Both the position numbers and the translations under genes were made by a program. Shown one piece after another: positions 8,721-15,216 of a DNA stretch of 29,390 nucleotides (position 1 is the stretch's first letter; each line of letters opens with the position of its first letter). The stretch spans positions 1-29,390 of the forward strand of contig USCK01000005.1 in the NCBI GenBank assembly GCA_900553205.1, given 5' to 3'. The notes below the pieces were generated by a model. The model was not told where the DNA came from, ran no database searches, and worked only from the letters and a program-made list of their open reading frames with translations. The DNA comes from an uncultured bacterium (GTDB taxonomy: Bacteria > Cyanobacteriota > Vampirovibrionia > Gastranaerophilales > Gastranaerophilaceae).

Positions 8721-9326
8721 ATGACTTTAGAAAACAAATTAGGTATAAAAACAAATTCAGAATTAACAAGAGCTGAAGAAAAAATCAGCAAGAAAAAAGC
8801 TTTGGATTTGTTTGAACTTGGCTTATTAAATGATTTAAAGTCAGGAACTTTTGAAACTCTTTCATTTATTCATAAATATTTGTTTGAAGATATTTATGAT
8901 TTTGCAGATAAAATACGTAATGTAAATATTGCTAAAGGTAATTTTCGATTTGCTCCTGTTATGTATTTGAAAGTTGCTTTAGAAAATATCGAAAAAATGC
9001 CTCAATCAAATTTTGACGAAATAATAGAAAAATATGTAGAAATGAATGTTGCACACCCATTTAGAGAGGGGAATGGTAGAAGTACAAGAATTTGGCTTGA
9101 TATGATTCTTAAATCAGAAATTAATCAAGTTATAGATTGGTCAAAAATTGAAAAAGAAGATTATCTTTCTGCAATGGAAAGAAGTCCCATTAAAGATATT
9201 GAAATAAAAGTGTTATTAAAATCTGCATTAACAAAAGATGTTAATAGTAGAGATGTCTATATGAAAGGGATAGATGCTAGTTATCATTATGAAGGATATA
9301 ACGAATTCAAAACAGAAGATTGTTAA
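8721..9326 (+). CDS. Class III Fic-domain AMP-transferase (NmFic-like)
   Basis: Fic enzymes transfer AMP from ATP to a hydroxyl group on target proteins. This 201-residue protein carries the full active motif HPFREGNGRSTR at 112-123 with catalytic H112. It closely resembles Neisseria meningitidis Fic over its whole length, including the YDFADKIR, KGNFRFAPVMYLK and YLSAMERSP regions. The C-terminus holds the auto-inhibitory motif of class III Fic proteins, S-Y-H-Y-E-G (S187 to G192), so E191 should block ATP until the helix is released by oligomer change and self-AMPylation of a neighbouring tyrosine. AGAGG precedes the ATG. It lies 16 bases after mnmE and converges on mtaB with a 7-base gap. 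The target is unknown; gyrase B is the known NmFic-type target. Confidence 0.93.
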   Translation: MTLENKLGIKTNSELTRAEEKISKKKALDLFELGLLNDLKSGTFETLSFIHKYLFEDIYDFADKIRNVNIAKGNFRFAPVMYLKVALENIEKMPQSNFDEIIEKYVEMNVAHPFREGNGRSTRIWLDMILKSEINQVIDWSKIEKEDYLSAMERSPIKDIEIKVLLKSALTKDVNSRDVYMKGIDASYHYEGYNEFKTEDC

Positions 9327-9333
9327 TAAACAA

Positions 9334-10611
9334 TTACACAATTCTTCCGTACATTTTGCCGTTTTGTATTCTTTCTAATTTCACTTGTTGTAGTGTATTA
9401 AATTCGTCTGTACCATTCTCTACAATAACATTAATATAATTCTCGGTAAGCCCTTTTAATTTTCCAGTATGTTTGTCTGGACGTTTTTCAATGAGAACTT
9501 CTCTTATTGTTCCAAGATTCCTTTGTAAAAACTCATTCATTTTTTCAGCAGAAATTTTCTTGATAATCGTTGCACGTTCTTCTTTCTCTTTATCAGAAAG
9601 ATGTCCTTCCATACCTTCTGCTTTTGTACCTTTTCTAATTGAGTAAGGGAAAGTATGAATTTTAGTAAGTTTAGAGCGTCTTAAATTCTTAACCGTTTCT
9701 TCAAAGTCTTGTTCAGTTTCACCAACAAAGCCGGCTATTACATCACTTCCTATAAAAGGATTGTTAAAATTTTCTTGTATATATTCTATTTGAGCAAGAT
9801 AATCTTCTGTTTTATAAAACCTATTCATCGCTCTAAGAGTTTTGTCACAAGCAGATTGAAGTGATAAATGGAAATGTGGACAGAATTTATTTGAAGATTT
9901 TAAGAACTCCAAAACCTCAATCGGTATTTCTGTAGGATTTAGAGAACCTAACCTATACCTATGTATAGATGTAGATTCAACTTTTTCCAACAATTCTAGC
10001 AACGAACTATTTGTATCTAAACCATATTGCCCTATATGGATACCAGTAAATACAACCTCTTTATATCCTTCTTCAGCATATTTATTTATTTCATCTAGAA
10101 TAAACTGTTCGTTTGCACTTCTTGATTTTCCCCTTGCAAATGGAATTATACAATAGCTGCATCTATTATTACACCCATCTTGAATTTTTAAACTGATACG
10201 AGTTTTTGTAGTGTCTTTAAGAACTTGTGGGTTAAAATCTTTCAATTCCATAATATCTGAAACAATATTAGTTTCTTCGTTTTCTAAATAATCTGCTAAA
10301 TTGAATTTATCATCATTTCCAAATAAATAATCTACATAATCTAATTTTGCTAATTCGTCTTTATCAACCTGAGCAAGGCAGCCTGTCAAAACTGTCTTTA
10401 TCGAAGGCTTCAAGTGTTTTGCGTTTCTCAACAAATAAAGAGTTTCAGAGTCACTCTTGTGAGTAACTGTACACGAATTTAAAATATAAAAATCTGCATC
10501 TTTAAAATCTTTTACATTTTCAAACCCTTTTTCAAGGAGTTTTTCTGTTATAATTTGACCTTCAAACTGATTGGATTTACACCCCATAGATTTTAAATAG
10601 AATTTTGCCAT
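9334..10611 (-). CDS. mtaB: tRNA t6A37 methylthiotransferase MtaB
   Basis: MtaB is a radical-SAM enzyme that adds a methylthio group to N6-threonylcarbamoyladenosine at position 37 of tRNAs that read ANN codons. The 425-residue chain has the N-terminal UPF0004 iron-sulfur domain with C11, C47 and C78. The radical-SAM CxxxCxxC follows as C146, C150 and C153, within a CSYCIIPFARGKSRS stretch that is typical of MtaB rather than MiaB or RimO. A C-terminal TRAM-like region covers about the last 60 residues. It overlaps the manC stop by one base and so is the second gene of that transcript. It is the second tRNA-modification gene in the window after mnmE, although on the opposite strand. Confidence 0.92.
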   Translation of the reverse strand: MAKFYLKSMGCKSNQFEGQIITEKLLEKGFENVKDFKDADFYILNSCTVTHKSDSETLYLLRNAKHLKPSIKTVLTGCLAQVDKDELAKLDYVDYLFGNDDKFNLADYLENEETNIVSDIMELKDFNPQVLKDTTKTRISLKIQDGCNNRCSYCIIPFARGKSRSANEQFILDEINKYAEEGYKEVVFTGIHIGQYGLDTNSSLLELLEKVESTSIHRYRLGSLNPTEIPIEVLEFLKSSNKFCPHFHLSLQSACDKTLRAMNRFYKTEDYLAQIEYIQENFNNPFIGSDVIAGFVGETEQDFEETVKNLRRSKLTKIHTFPYSIRKGTKAEGMEGHLSDKEKEERATIIKKISAEKMNEFLQRNLGTIREVLIEKRPDKHTGKLKGLTENYINVIVENGTDEFNTLQQVKLERIQNGKMYGRIV

Positions 10612-11987
10612 TATACACGTCCGTACATATCTTCATATCTAATGATATCTTCTTCTATAAGCAAATCACCTTTTTGTACTTCTATGATTTTTAATTCTTC
10701 TTCATAAGGGTTTTGTAGAGAGTGTATTGCCTTTACAGGAATATCAACACTATGTCCAGGACTTAAAATTATATCTTTACCCTCAAGAACAACCTTTGCT
10801 AAACCTGATAAAACAACCCAATGCTCACTTCTATGATTATGAGATTGTATAGATAATTTTTGCCCTGGATTTACTTGAATCATTTTGGTTAAAAATCCAT
10901 TCCCTTGAGCCAATACAGTATAGAAACCCCAAGGACGATACATAGTTTTGTGTACCAAATGAGTGTCATCGTGTTGTTGTTTAAGAGTTTCAAAAACTTG
11001 CTTGACATCTTGAACCCTATCTCGCTTACAAGCAAGAATTGCATCTTCAGTTTCTACAACGACAGTATCTTCTAACCCTATTGTTGCAACAAGTTTTGAT
11101 GATGAGTACATAAACGAATCTTTTGAATCCATATCAAGTATATGACCGATTTTTACATTTCCGTTTTGGTCTTTGTTATTCATATCATACAAAGATTGCC
11201 AAGAACCTATATCTTTCCAATCACTTTCAAGTTCAACAAGAACAAGATTATCTGCCTTCTCCATAACTGCATAATCTATAGAAATATTAGGCATTTTATC
11301 GAATTCTATAAACGGGATTTCTGTAGAATCAGAAAAATCAAATTCGTTTGCTATGTCATAAATCTCTTTTGCATATTTTTTCAAAGCCTCTAATATTACA
11401 GAAGCCTTAAATAAAAATATTCCACTATTCCAATACCAACTACCTTGTTTTATAAAATCTTCTGCAATAGCTTTTTGAGGTTTTTCAACAAACTGTTTAA
11501 CTTTGCCGTTTTCAACATTAATATACCCAAAACCTGTTTCAGGATAATCAGGTTTAACTCCAAAAGTTACTATATTACCGTCAAGAGCAAATTGTTCAGC
11601 TTTTTTTATTGTATGTTCAAACTCCTTAGTTTGCTTTATTATATGGTCTGATGGAGCAACAAGAATAAGAGGGTCGTTATCATGGTTAAGTGATTGAATA
11701 TATTTTGTAGTAATAGCAACTGCCGGAGCAGTATTTTTTGCTATAGGTTCTGATAAAACTTTAGTATCTTTAGCAAGTGAAGAAAGTTGATATTTAACAT
11801 TAGAAAAATGTTTTGTATTAGTTATACTTATTATATTTTCAGCAGGAATAAATGAAGCCAATCTTTCAAAAGTTTCTTGCAAAAGACTTTCATTATTTTG
11901 TATGTTCAGTAATTGTTTTGGACACATTTCTCTTGATAATGGCCATAATCTGCTACCTGAACCACCTGCTAAAATAATACTATACAT
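10611..11987 (-). CDS. manC: Mannose-1-phosphate guanylyltransferase / mannose-6-phosphate isomerase
   Basis: This bifunctional enzyme makes GDP-mannose, a donor for surface polysaccharides. The N-terminal nucleotidyltransferase domain (about 1-285) opens with LAGGSGSRLWPLSR and has the PKQ motif and the VEKP sugar-binding element. The C-terminal cupin (about 340-458) carries RPWGFY, the NHRSEHW metal-site motif and the IHSLQNP segment of type II phosphomannose isomerases. The length of 458 residues is slightly below E. coli ManC. GAGGG lies about 10 bases before the ATG, and a TATAAT box lies further upstream. It is first in a two-gene unit with mtaB. No other capsule or LPS gene is nearby, which is unusual for manC. 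Confidence 0.94.
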   Translation of the reverse strand: MYSIILAGGSGSRLWPLSREMCPKQLLNIQNNESLLQETFERLASFIPAENIISITNTKHFSNVKYQLSSLAKDTKVLSEPIAKNTAPAVAITTKYIQSLNHDNDPLILVAPSDHIIKQTKEFEHTIKKAEQFALDGNIVTFGVKPDYPETGFGYINVENGKVKQFVEKPQKAIAEDFIKQGSWYWNSGIFLFKASVILEALKKYAKEIYDIANEFDFSDSTEIPFIEFDKMPNISIDYAVMEKADNLVLVELESDWKDIGSWQSLYDMNNKDQNGNVKIGHILDMDSKDSFMYSSSKLVATIGLEDTVVVETEDAILACKRDRVQDVKQVFETLKQQHDDTHLVHKTMYRPWGFYTVLAQGNGFLTKMIQVNPGQKLSIQSHNHRSEHWVVLSGLAKVVLEGKDIILSPGHSVDIPVKAIHSLQNPYEEELKIIEVQKGDLLIEEDIIRYEDMYGRV

Positions 11988-12016
11988 ACTGTTTATCCCT
12001 CATCTTCCTTTTATTA

Positions 12017-12022
12017 ATTATA
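12017..12022 (-). promoter_or_regulatory. Promoter -10 (TATAAT) for manC-mtaB
   Basis: TATAAT on the minus strand lies about 30 bases before the manC ATG, with the GAGGG ribosome binding site between them. No strong -35 box is seen. Confidence 0.55.
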
Positions 12023-12069
12023 TCATCAAATAATACTGATAAAATTCGTTGTTACAAAACTTAATATTA

Positions 12070-12113
12070 TGTTATAAAAAAAGCAATTTTTTCTAAATTA
12101 AATACTTTATATA
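12070..12113 (+). promoter_or_regulatory. Putative promoter of the shared GCAA/TTTATATA type
   Basis: GCAATTTTTT starts at 12083. CTTTATATA starts exactly 22 bases later at 12105. An A-rich TTATAA stretch precedes the GCAA box. The same arrangement and spacing occur upstream of the lytic transglycosylase and the 693-residue gene, with a one-base difference upstream of the 100-residue gene. It lies about 40 bases before the ATG at 12153. Confidence 0.45.
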
Positions 12114-12152
12114 TACATAAGAGATATTTAAGAGAGAAAGAGAGCAATAATT

Positions 12153-12395
12153 ATGCAAAGAATGAGTGCAGTTGAACGTAATAAAAAACCAATCGGAACT
12201 TTAGATATTCCAGATGATTTTACAAAATATTATTTGAACAAAAAAGATAAACAAATGAGATTTAATAATGCAAAAGACCCAATTTATCACGTTTTTGCAA
12301 GTATTGATAGAAGACCTTTATCAGAATTATTCAAAGGCTTTATCAGAGAAACATATAAAGATACCGTACGTTATATCAAAAAATTAGCAGCATAA
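12153..12395 (+). CDS. Hypothetical protein, 80 residues
   Basis: I do not recognise this small basic protein. It begins MQRMSAVERNKKPIGTLDIP and ends RYIKKLAA, is rich in Lys, Arg, Asp and Tyr, and has no cysteine, signal peptide or membrane helix. AGAGAGAAAGAGAG upstream can serve as a ribosome binding site. It is a single-gene unit with its own promoter-like region and a perfect terminator just after it, which strongly suggests an expressed gene. Its promoter region shares a pattern with three other genes in the window, so it may belong to a common regulon. Function is unknown. Confidence 0.65.
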   Translation: MQRMSAVERNKKPIGTLDIPDDFTKYYLNKKDKQMRFNNAKDPIYHVFASIDRRPLSELFKGFIRETYKDTVRYIKKLAA

Positions 12396-12433
12396 CGTAG
12401 AGTAAAATTAGAGGAAAAGGAAACAGGGATAAC

Positions 12434-12468
12434 AAAAAAGAGAATGTTTTAAAACATTCTCTTTTTTT
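12434..12468. terminator. Bidirectional intrinsic terminator
   Basis: A near-perfect palindrome is centred on TTAA: AGAGAATGTT pairs with AACATTCTCT, flanked by six A's and seven T's. It ends the 80-residue gene on the plus strand. On the minus strand it ends the toxin-antitoxin pair, whose last stop codon is 14 bases away. Confidence 0.9.
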
Positions 12469-12481
12469 ATACAAATATAAA

Positions 12482-12805
12482 TTACATTTCTTTTAATCGG
12501 ATTTCATCTTTATCCATACCTTGTTTTAATAACGATTTTAGGTATGTTTGATAAGGAAGTCCTAATTGTCCTGCGATTTTTTTAGCTCTTGCTATTTCAA
12601 ATTCTGACCATCTGAAATTTACTTTTGGATATTTCTTTTTTATATGCGTTTCTGCTTCTTTGATAATTTTATTAACATTGTGTTGATTATCAAATTCATC
12701 AGTAATATATTCATTATCTTCTATAATTTCTTCAGTAGAGTTGTTAAGCATTTTTTCAATTTCTTCTTTTGAATATTTTTGGTTTGGCATAGTACTTATC
12801 TCCAA
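12482..12805 (-). CDS. Putative CopG/BrnA-type antitoxin
   Basis: This 107-residue protein has a charged, acidic N-terminal half and a C-terminal segment (about 65-103: RWSEFEIARAKKIAGQLGLP followed by YQTYLKSLL) that resembles the ribbon-helix-helix region of CopG/BrnA antitoxins, in which a 'GxPYQT' turn precedes the last helix. Such antitoxins bind and silence the toxin and repress their own promoter. The alternative start MPNQKYS (residue 6) is possible. Its start overlaps the end of the upstream gene by 10 bases, giving a toxin-first order as in brnT-brnA. The antitoxin call is moderately secure; the specific family is inference. Confidence 0.6.
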   Translation of the reverse strand: MEISTMPNQKYSKEEIEKMLNNSTEEIIEDNEYITDEFDNQHNVNKIIKEAETHIKKKYPKVNFRWSEFEIARAKKIAGQLGLPYQTYLKSLLKQGMDKDEIRLKEM

Positions 12806-13083
12806 TCATAAAAGGCTGTAATAATAAACAAGTATGTATTTTTTTCTTTAAGTTTCATATAGTACAATGTGGTGTCATAACTTGCTGAATATGCTTCGTA
12901 GCGATTGTATTTTTCATTAAATTTTTCTTCAGAAATAGTGAAAAATGCACGAATTGCATCATCAGGAGTTATCAAATGTCTGTGCCATATATGAGGTTCA
13001 TACTGTTTTGTTAAAGGATTCAAATCCATTTTGAATTTAAAAGTATATTCACCGACTTTTTTAACTAAATACTTTTGATTCAT
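12796..13083 (-). CDS. Putative RelE/BrnT-like toxin partner
   Basis: The frame is open from 13158, but I choose the ATG at 13083. A TATAAT box lies six bases upstream of it and inside the longer frame. The product has 95 residues, the usual size of RelE-fold toxins. It has an EPHIWHRHLITPDDAIRAFF segment, followed by alternating strands ending in NTYLFIITAFYDWR. This layout recalls BrnT, where a helix after an H-x-x/R-H motif precedes the strands, but the sequence match is weak and I cannot point to proven catalytic residues. It sits directly before, and overlaps, a CopG-like antitoxin gene, which is the main support. It may be a degraded or distant member. Confidence 0.45.
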   Translation of the reverse strand: MNQKYLVKKVGEYTFKFKMDLNPLTKQYEPHIWHRHLITPDDAIRAFFTISEEKFNEKYNRYEAYSASYDTTLYYMKLKEKNTYLFIITAFYDWR

Positions 13084-13089
13084 ACAAAA

Positions 13090-13098
13090 ATTATAACA
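13090..13098 (-). promoter_or_regulatory. Extended -10 promoter of the toxin-antitoxin pair
   Basis: TGTTATAAT on the minus strand (TATAAT at 13090-13095) forms an extended -10 box. The ATG at 13083 follows after six bases, so the transcript is probably leaderless. This is the same geometry as mnmE. Confidence 0.6.
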
Positions 13099-13152
13099 TG
13101 TCTTGTCCTCACTTTGTACCCCAATAATGGTGTATGTTACAAATGTTATTAA

Positions 13153-13192
13153 AAACAAAGCGACTATCTATATTGGATAATCGCTTTGTTTT
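13153..13192. terminator. Strong bidirectional terminator
   Basis: AAACAAAGCGA (13153-13163) pairs with TCGCTTTGTTT (13182-13192), extended inward by TATC/GATA across one C-A mismatch, with a 7-base loop. T-rich tracts follow on both strands. It ends the Gly/Ser/Cys-tailed gene on the minus strand and insulates the toxin-antitoxin promoter. Confidence 0.9.
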
Positions 13193-13212
13193 CTTATTCA
13201 TAATATAATTGC

Positions 13213-13605
13213 TTAACAAGTAAATGATGCACAGCTGACACCACCACTGCCACAGCCACCACCGGAGAATGATGCGACTGCACCACTACCACCTCCTGAT
13301 GGTGTTGTAGAAACTCCTGAGAAGTCACAACCTCCGATGCTTGCAATAGAGCCTGCAGTTTCAGAAGAAGAACCCTCAGCAATGTTTGCGTATTGACTGT
13401 AATCAATAACAACAGGTGATGAAAAATCACAACTGTCATAGTTTATATTTTTATCAAAAATAGTTGCATTGTGTCCAACAATAATACTAGGATATGCTGA
13501 TGCAACAGTTCCTGCAGCTTCTACATCCGGATTGTAAGCTGATTGGGTCAAAGTTCCAAAAGCTTGTTCGCCAGATTTGTAGTGCTGAGTAAATCCAAGT
13601 GCCAT
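13213..13605 (-). CDS. Hypothetical protein with Gly/Ser/Cys-rich C-terminal tail
   Basis: The chosen ATG at 13605 gives about 130 residues. It has GAGAGG nine bases upstream, while the ATG at 13614 would abut that ribosome binding site. The N-terminal 60 residues are ordinary (MALGFTQHYKSGEQAFGTL). The remainder is of low complexity, dominated by Gly, Ser, Ala and Thr with spaced Cys residues, and ends GGGCGSGGVSCASFTC. There is no signal peptide or membrane helix. The leader-plus-tail layout resembles precursors of modified peptides such as microcin B17, but no modifying enzyme, protease or exporter lies beside it. A structural or surface role is equally possible. A strong terminator follows. 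Confidence 0.6.
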   Translation of the reverse strand: MALGFTQHYKSGEQAFGTLTQSAYNPDVEAAGTVASAYPSIIVGHNATIFDKNINYDSCDFSSPVVIDYSQYANIAEGSSSETAGSIASIGGCDFSGVSTTPSGGGSGAVASFSGGGCGSGGVSCASFTC

Positions 13606-13624
13606 ATTTAACATCCTCTCATCT

Positions 13625-13658
13625 TTACAATTAAATAAAGTTTTTTTTTTAATTGTAA
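13625..13658. promoter_or_regulatory. Inverted repeat with A/T tract upstream of the Gly/Ser/Cys-tailed gene
   Basis: TTACAATTAAA (13625-13635) and TTTAATTGTAA (13648-13658) are exact complements around a T10/A10 tract. The element lies 20 bases before the gene start, where an operator or a promoter would be. On the minus strand it contains CTTTATTTAA, similar to the -10-like box of the shared promoter type. Confidence 0.35.
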
Positions 13659-13688
13659 TTTCAAAGATTAAAATATGTGTTACAACTC

Positions 13689-13964
13689 TTAATATTTATG
13701 CTTATCGTTTTTGTGAATCCATTCATAGATTCTAGTATTTTCATACCAGTAACAATATCTGTCAGCAATAGGTTCTATAATAACAAACAAGGCTGCAAGG
13801 ATTTTTAAAGAAATTCCACCCAGATGGATAACCCCCATAGCTACAACATATACCATTAACGCATAAGCAAGTCTTGAATCCATGTGAGAAGCCATAATAG
13901 ACCAGTATTTACATATAAAAACTGATATCAAACACCCAAGAATTAAAGCTATAACTTTTCTCAT
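13689..13964 (-). CDS. Small integral membrane protein, 91 residues, unknown
   Basis: I do not recognise this protein. Three hydrophobic segments are visible: about 4-21 (VIALILGCLISVFICKYW), 31-51 (RLAYALMVYVVAMGVIHLGG) and 53-70 (LKILAALFVIIEPIADRY). A short charged, aromatic tail ends in HKNDKHKY. The first segment could also act as an uncleaved signal anchor. The ATG lies just after a GGGG stretch, a modest ribosome binding site, and only about 20 bases after the end of the SRP RNA, so some expression by read-through from that promoter is possible. The size and topology recall small holin-like or phage-shock-type proteins, but I have no motif to support either. Confidence 0.6.
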   Translation of the reverse strand: MRKVIALILGCLISVFICKYWSIMASHMDSRLAYALMVYVVAMGVIHLGGISLKILAALFVIIEPIADRYCYWYENTRIYEWIHKNDKHKY

Positions 13965-13989
13965 TTAAAAACCCCGATTTGTAATAAAA

Positions 13990-14251
13990 AACCGTGCCAC
14001 TACCTATCGGCAGGTAACAATACGTCCTTAGAACTTATCATCTCCTCCTCAATGATACAACACCCGTAAAGGTTGCCTTAGTGCTGCTGTGTTTCCACCC
14101 TGACACGGTTCGACAGTTTACGCCATTATATATTGAGTTATCATAAACGCTAAGTCCCTCAAATCGCACTCCTACAAGCCTCACAGTAGGCCCTGCACCT
14201 CGCTAAGCGTTCGAGTCGAGAGGTCCGCTATGTCCCCGTGGAGCACGGTCT
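13990..14251 (-). ncRNA. ffs: Signal recognition particle RNA, large bacterial type with Alu domain
   Basis: On the minus strand the transcript opens ACCGTGC and closes GCACGGT followed by T6, so its ends pair. The diagnostic S-domain tip is at about 14080-14105: GTCAGG-GTG-GAAA-CAC-AGCAGC. This is the conserved asymmetric loop bound by Ffh, capped here by a GAAA tetraloop instead of the usual GGAA. The total length of about 260 nt, with extra 5' helices, matches the Bacillus-type 6S-like SRP RNA with an Alu domain rather than the roughly 100-nt 4.5S form. It targets nascent membrane and secreted proteins with Ffh and FtsY. The terminal helix and T-run act as the terminator. Confidence 0.92.
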
Positions 14252-14257
14252 ACATTT

Positions 14258-14263
14258 ATTCTA
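14258..14263 (-). promoter_or_regulatory. SRP RNA promoter -10 box
   Basis: TAGAAT on the minus strand, with TATGC just before it, lies seven bases upstream of the predicted RNA 5' end. TTGCTT at about 14279-14284 is a poorly spaced -35 candidate. The promoter overlaps the 3' end of the upstream TPR gene. Confidence 0.6.
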
Positions 14264-14270
14264 GCATAAA

Positions 14271-14855
14271 TTAGACTTTAAGCAAAGCCTCTTTAATTTT
14301 TATTGCGGGATAATATTCCGGTAAAATCTTTAAACATTCCTGTATTGATTGTAGAGCCTTATCAAATTCACCGTTTTTAATATAATATTGACAATACATA
14401 AAATGAAGTTCAGGGTCGTTGTATGTATTCGAGCGAGCCTCTTTTAGGTAGTTTTTAGCAATATCATAAAAACCGTTATTCATCATTACTCTCGCAATAT
14501 ATTTATATGTTTCACAATTGACGGAATACAAAATATCTGCTCCACCAAGAATATAGGATATTGAGTCTGTTTGTTTCGCAAGTAGTAACAAGTTGATATC
14601 AATTTCTAAAAAATTTCTGATTTGAAAATATGTTGGAAGGATTTCGACATGCCCTTTCATAAAAGGTATAAGTTTAACTGCCCAATCTGCTCGTATAGAG
14701 TCGATTGTTCTTAAAACCTGTTCAGCTTTGTCTAATTGACCCTCAAGAATTAGGCAATATCCATATTCAAGAATATTGCCATTTTCTTTAAAAAAATCTT
14801 TATAATCAGTTATACCTGATTCCAGTTTCTTTTTTGCTAAATTATAATCATTCAT
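14271..14855 (-). CDS. TPR-repeat protein, cytosolic, 194 residues
   Basis: This helical protein has tetratricopeptide-like repeats that are clearest in the C-terminal half: GFYDIAKNYLKEARSNTYND and GEFDKALQSIQECLKILPEY, each with the A/G and P positions expected for TPR helix pairs. An earlier pair, near 22-50, reads GNILEYGYCLILEGQLDKAE. No signal peptide or membrane segment is seen. TPR proteins act as scaffolds for other proteins. The start lies inside the csrA 3' end (8-base overlap), so translation is probably coupled to csrA, and a link to the CsrA/FliW pair is a reasonable inference. The specific partner is unknown. Confidence 0.75.
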   Translation of the reverse strand: MNDYNLAKKKLESGITDYKDFFKENGNILEYGYCLILEGQLDKAEQVLRTIDSIRADWAVKLIPFMKGHVEILPTYFQIRNFLEIDINLLLLAKQTDSISYILGGADILYSVNCETYKYIARVMMNNGFYDIAKNYLKEARSNTYNDPELHFMYCQYYIKNGEFDKALQSIQECLKILPEYYPAIKIKEALLKV

Positions 14856-15198
14856 CTTTTTTCTGTCTTTTTATAAATACACGAGTTTTACATTCTTTTT
14901 TAGGAGAATCTTTGATTTCGATTTCTTCGTCAGCATCTCCGGTTTTGATTTGTGTATTAATTTTGACATCTTTTTTCGTGAATAATTCAGATGCTTTATC
15001 CAACAAAGCAGGTGAAGATTCTTGCCCCATAAGGTTGGCAAGTTTGATTTGAACATATATTTCTTCACGATAAATTTTGAAACTTCTTGGTGCTTGAATC
15101 GCAATTTTACATGTTCCATTTCTGGATTCTACAACTGTGATTTCAATGTCATCATTTATCATGATTTTTTGACCATTTTTTCTTGTAATTATTAACAT
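14848..15198 (-). CDS. csrA: CsrA-family translational regulator with C-terminal extension
   Basis: CsrA is an RNA-binding dimer that blocks or alters translation by binding GGA sites near ribosome binding sites. Residues 1-55 are recognisably CsrA: MLIITRKNGQKIMINDDIEI opens the first strands, and FKIYREEIYVQIK matches the conserved HREEIY region that contains the key RNA-binding arginine. Canonical CsrA is 60-70 residues, but this one has 116, with an extra charged Lys/Glu tail of about 50 residues. AAGGATT precedes the ATG. It follows fliW by 18 bases, as in bacteria where FliW sequesters CsrA. A TPR gene overlaps its end. Confidence 0.92.
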   Translation of the reverse strand: MLIITRKNGQKIMINDDIEITVVESRNGTCKIAIQAPRSFKIYREEIYVQIKLANLMGQESSPALLDKASELFTKKDVKINTQIKTGDADEEIEIKDSPKKECKTRVFIKRQKKDE

Positions 15199-15216
15199 TT
15201 TCTAATCCTTAATTCA

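Noticed and set aside
13084..13158. 25 extra N-terminal residues for the toxin-like protein
   Set aside because: A TATAAT promoter lies inside that stretch, so it would not be transcribed. The ATG at 13083 gives a normal toxin size.
13194..13439. Minus-strand frame rich in Val, Leu and His overlapping the Gly/Ser/Cys-tailed gene
   Set aside because: It is the shifted reading of the Gly/Ser repeat DNA, without start signals, and runs into the terminator region.
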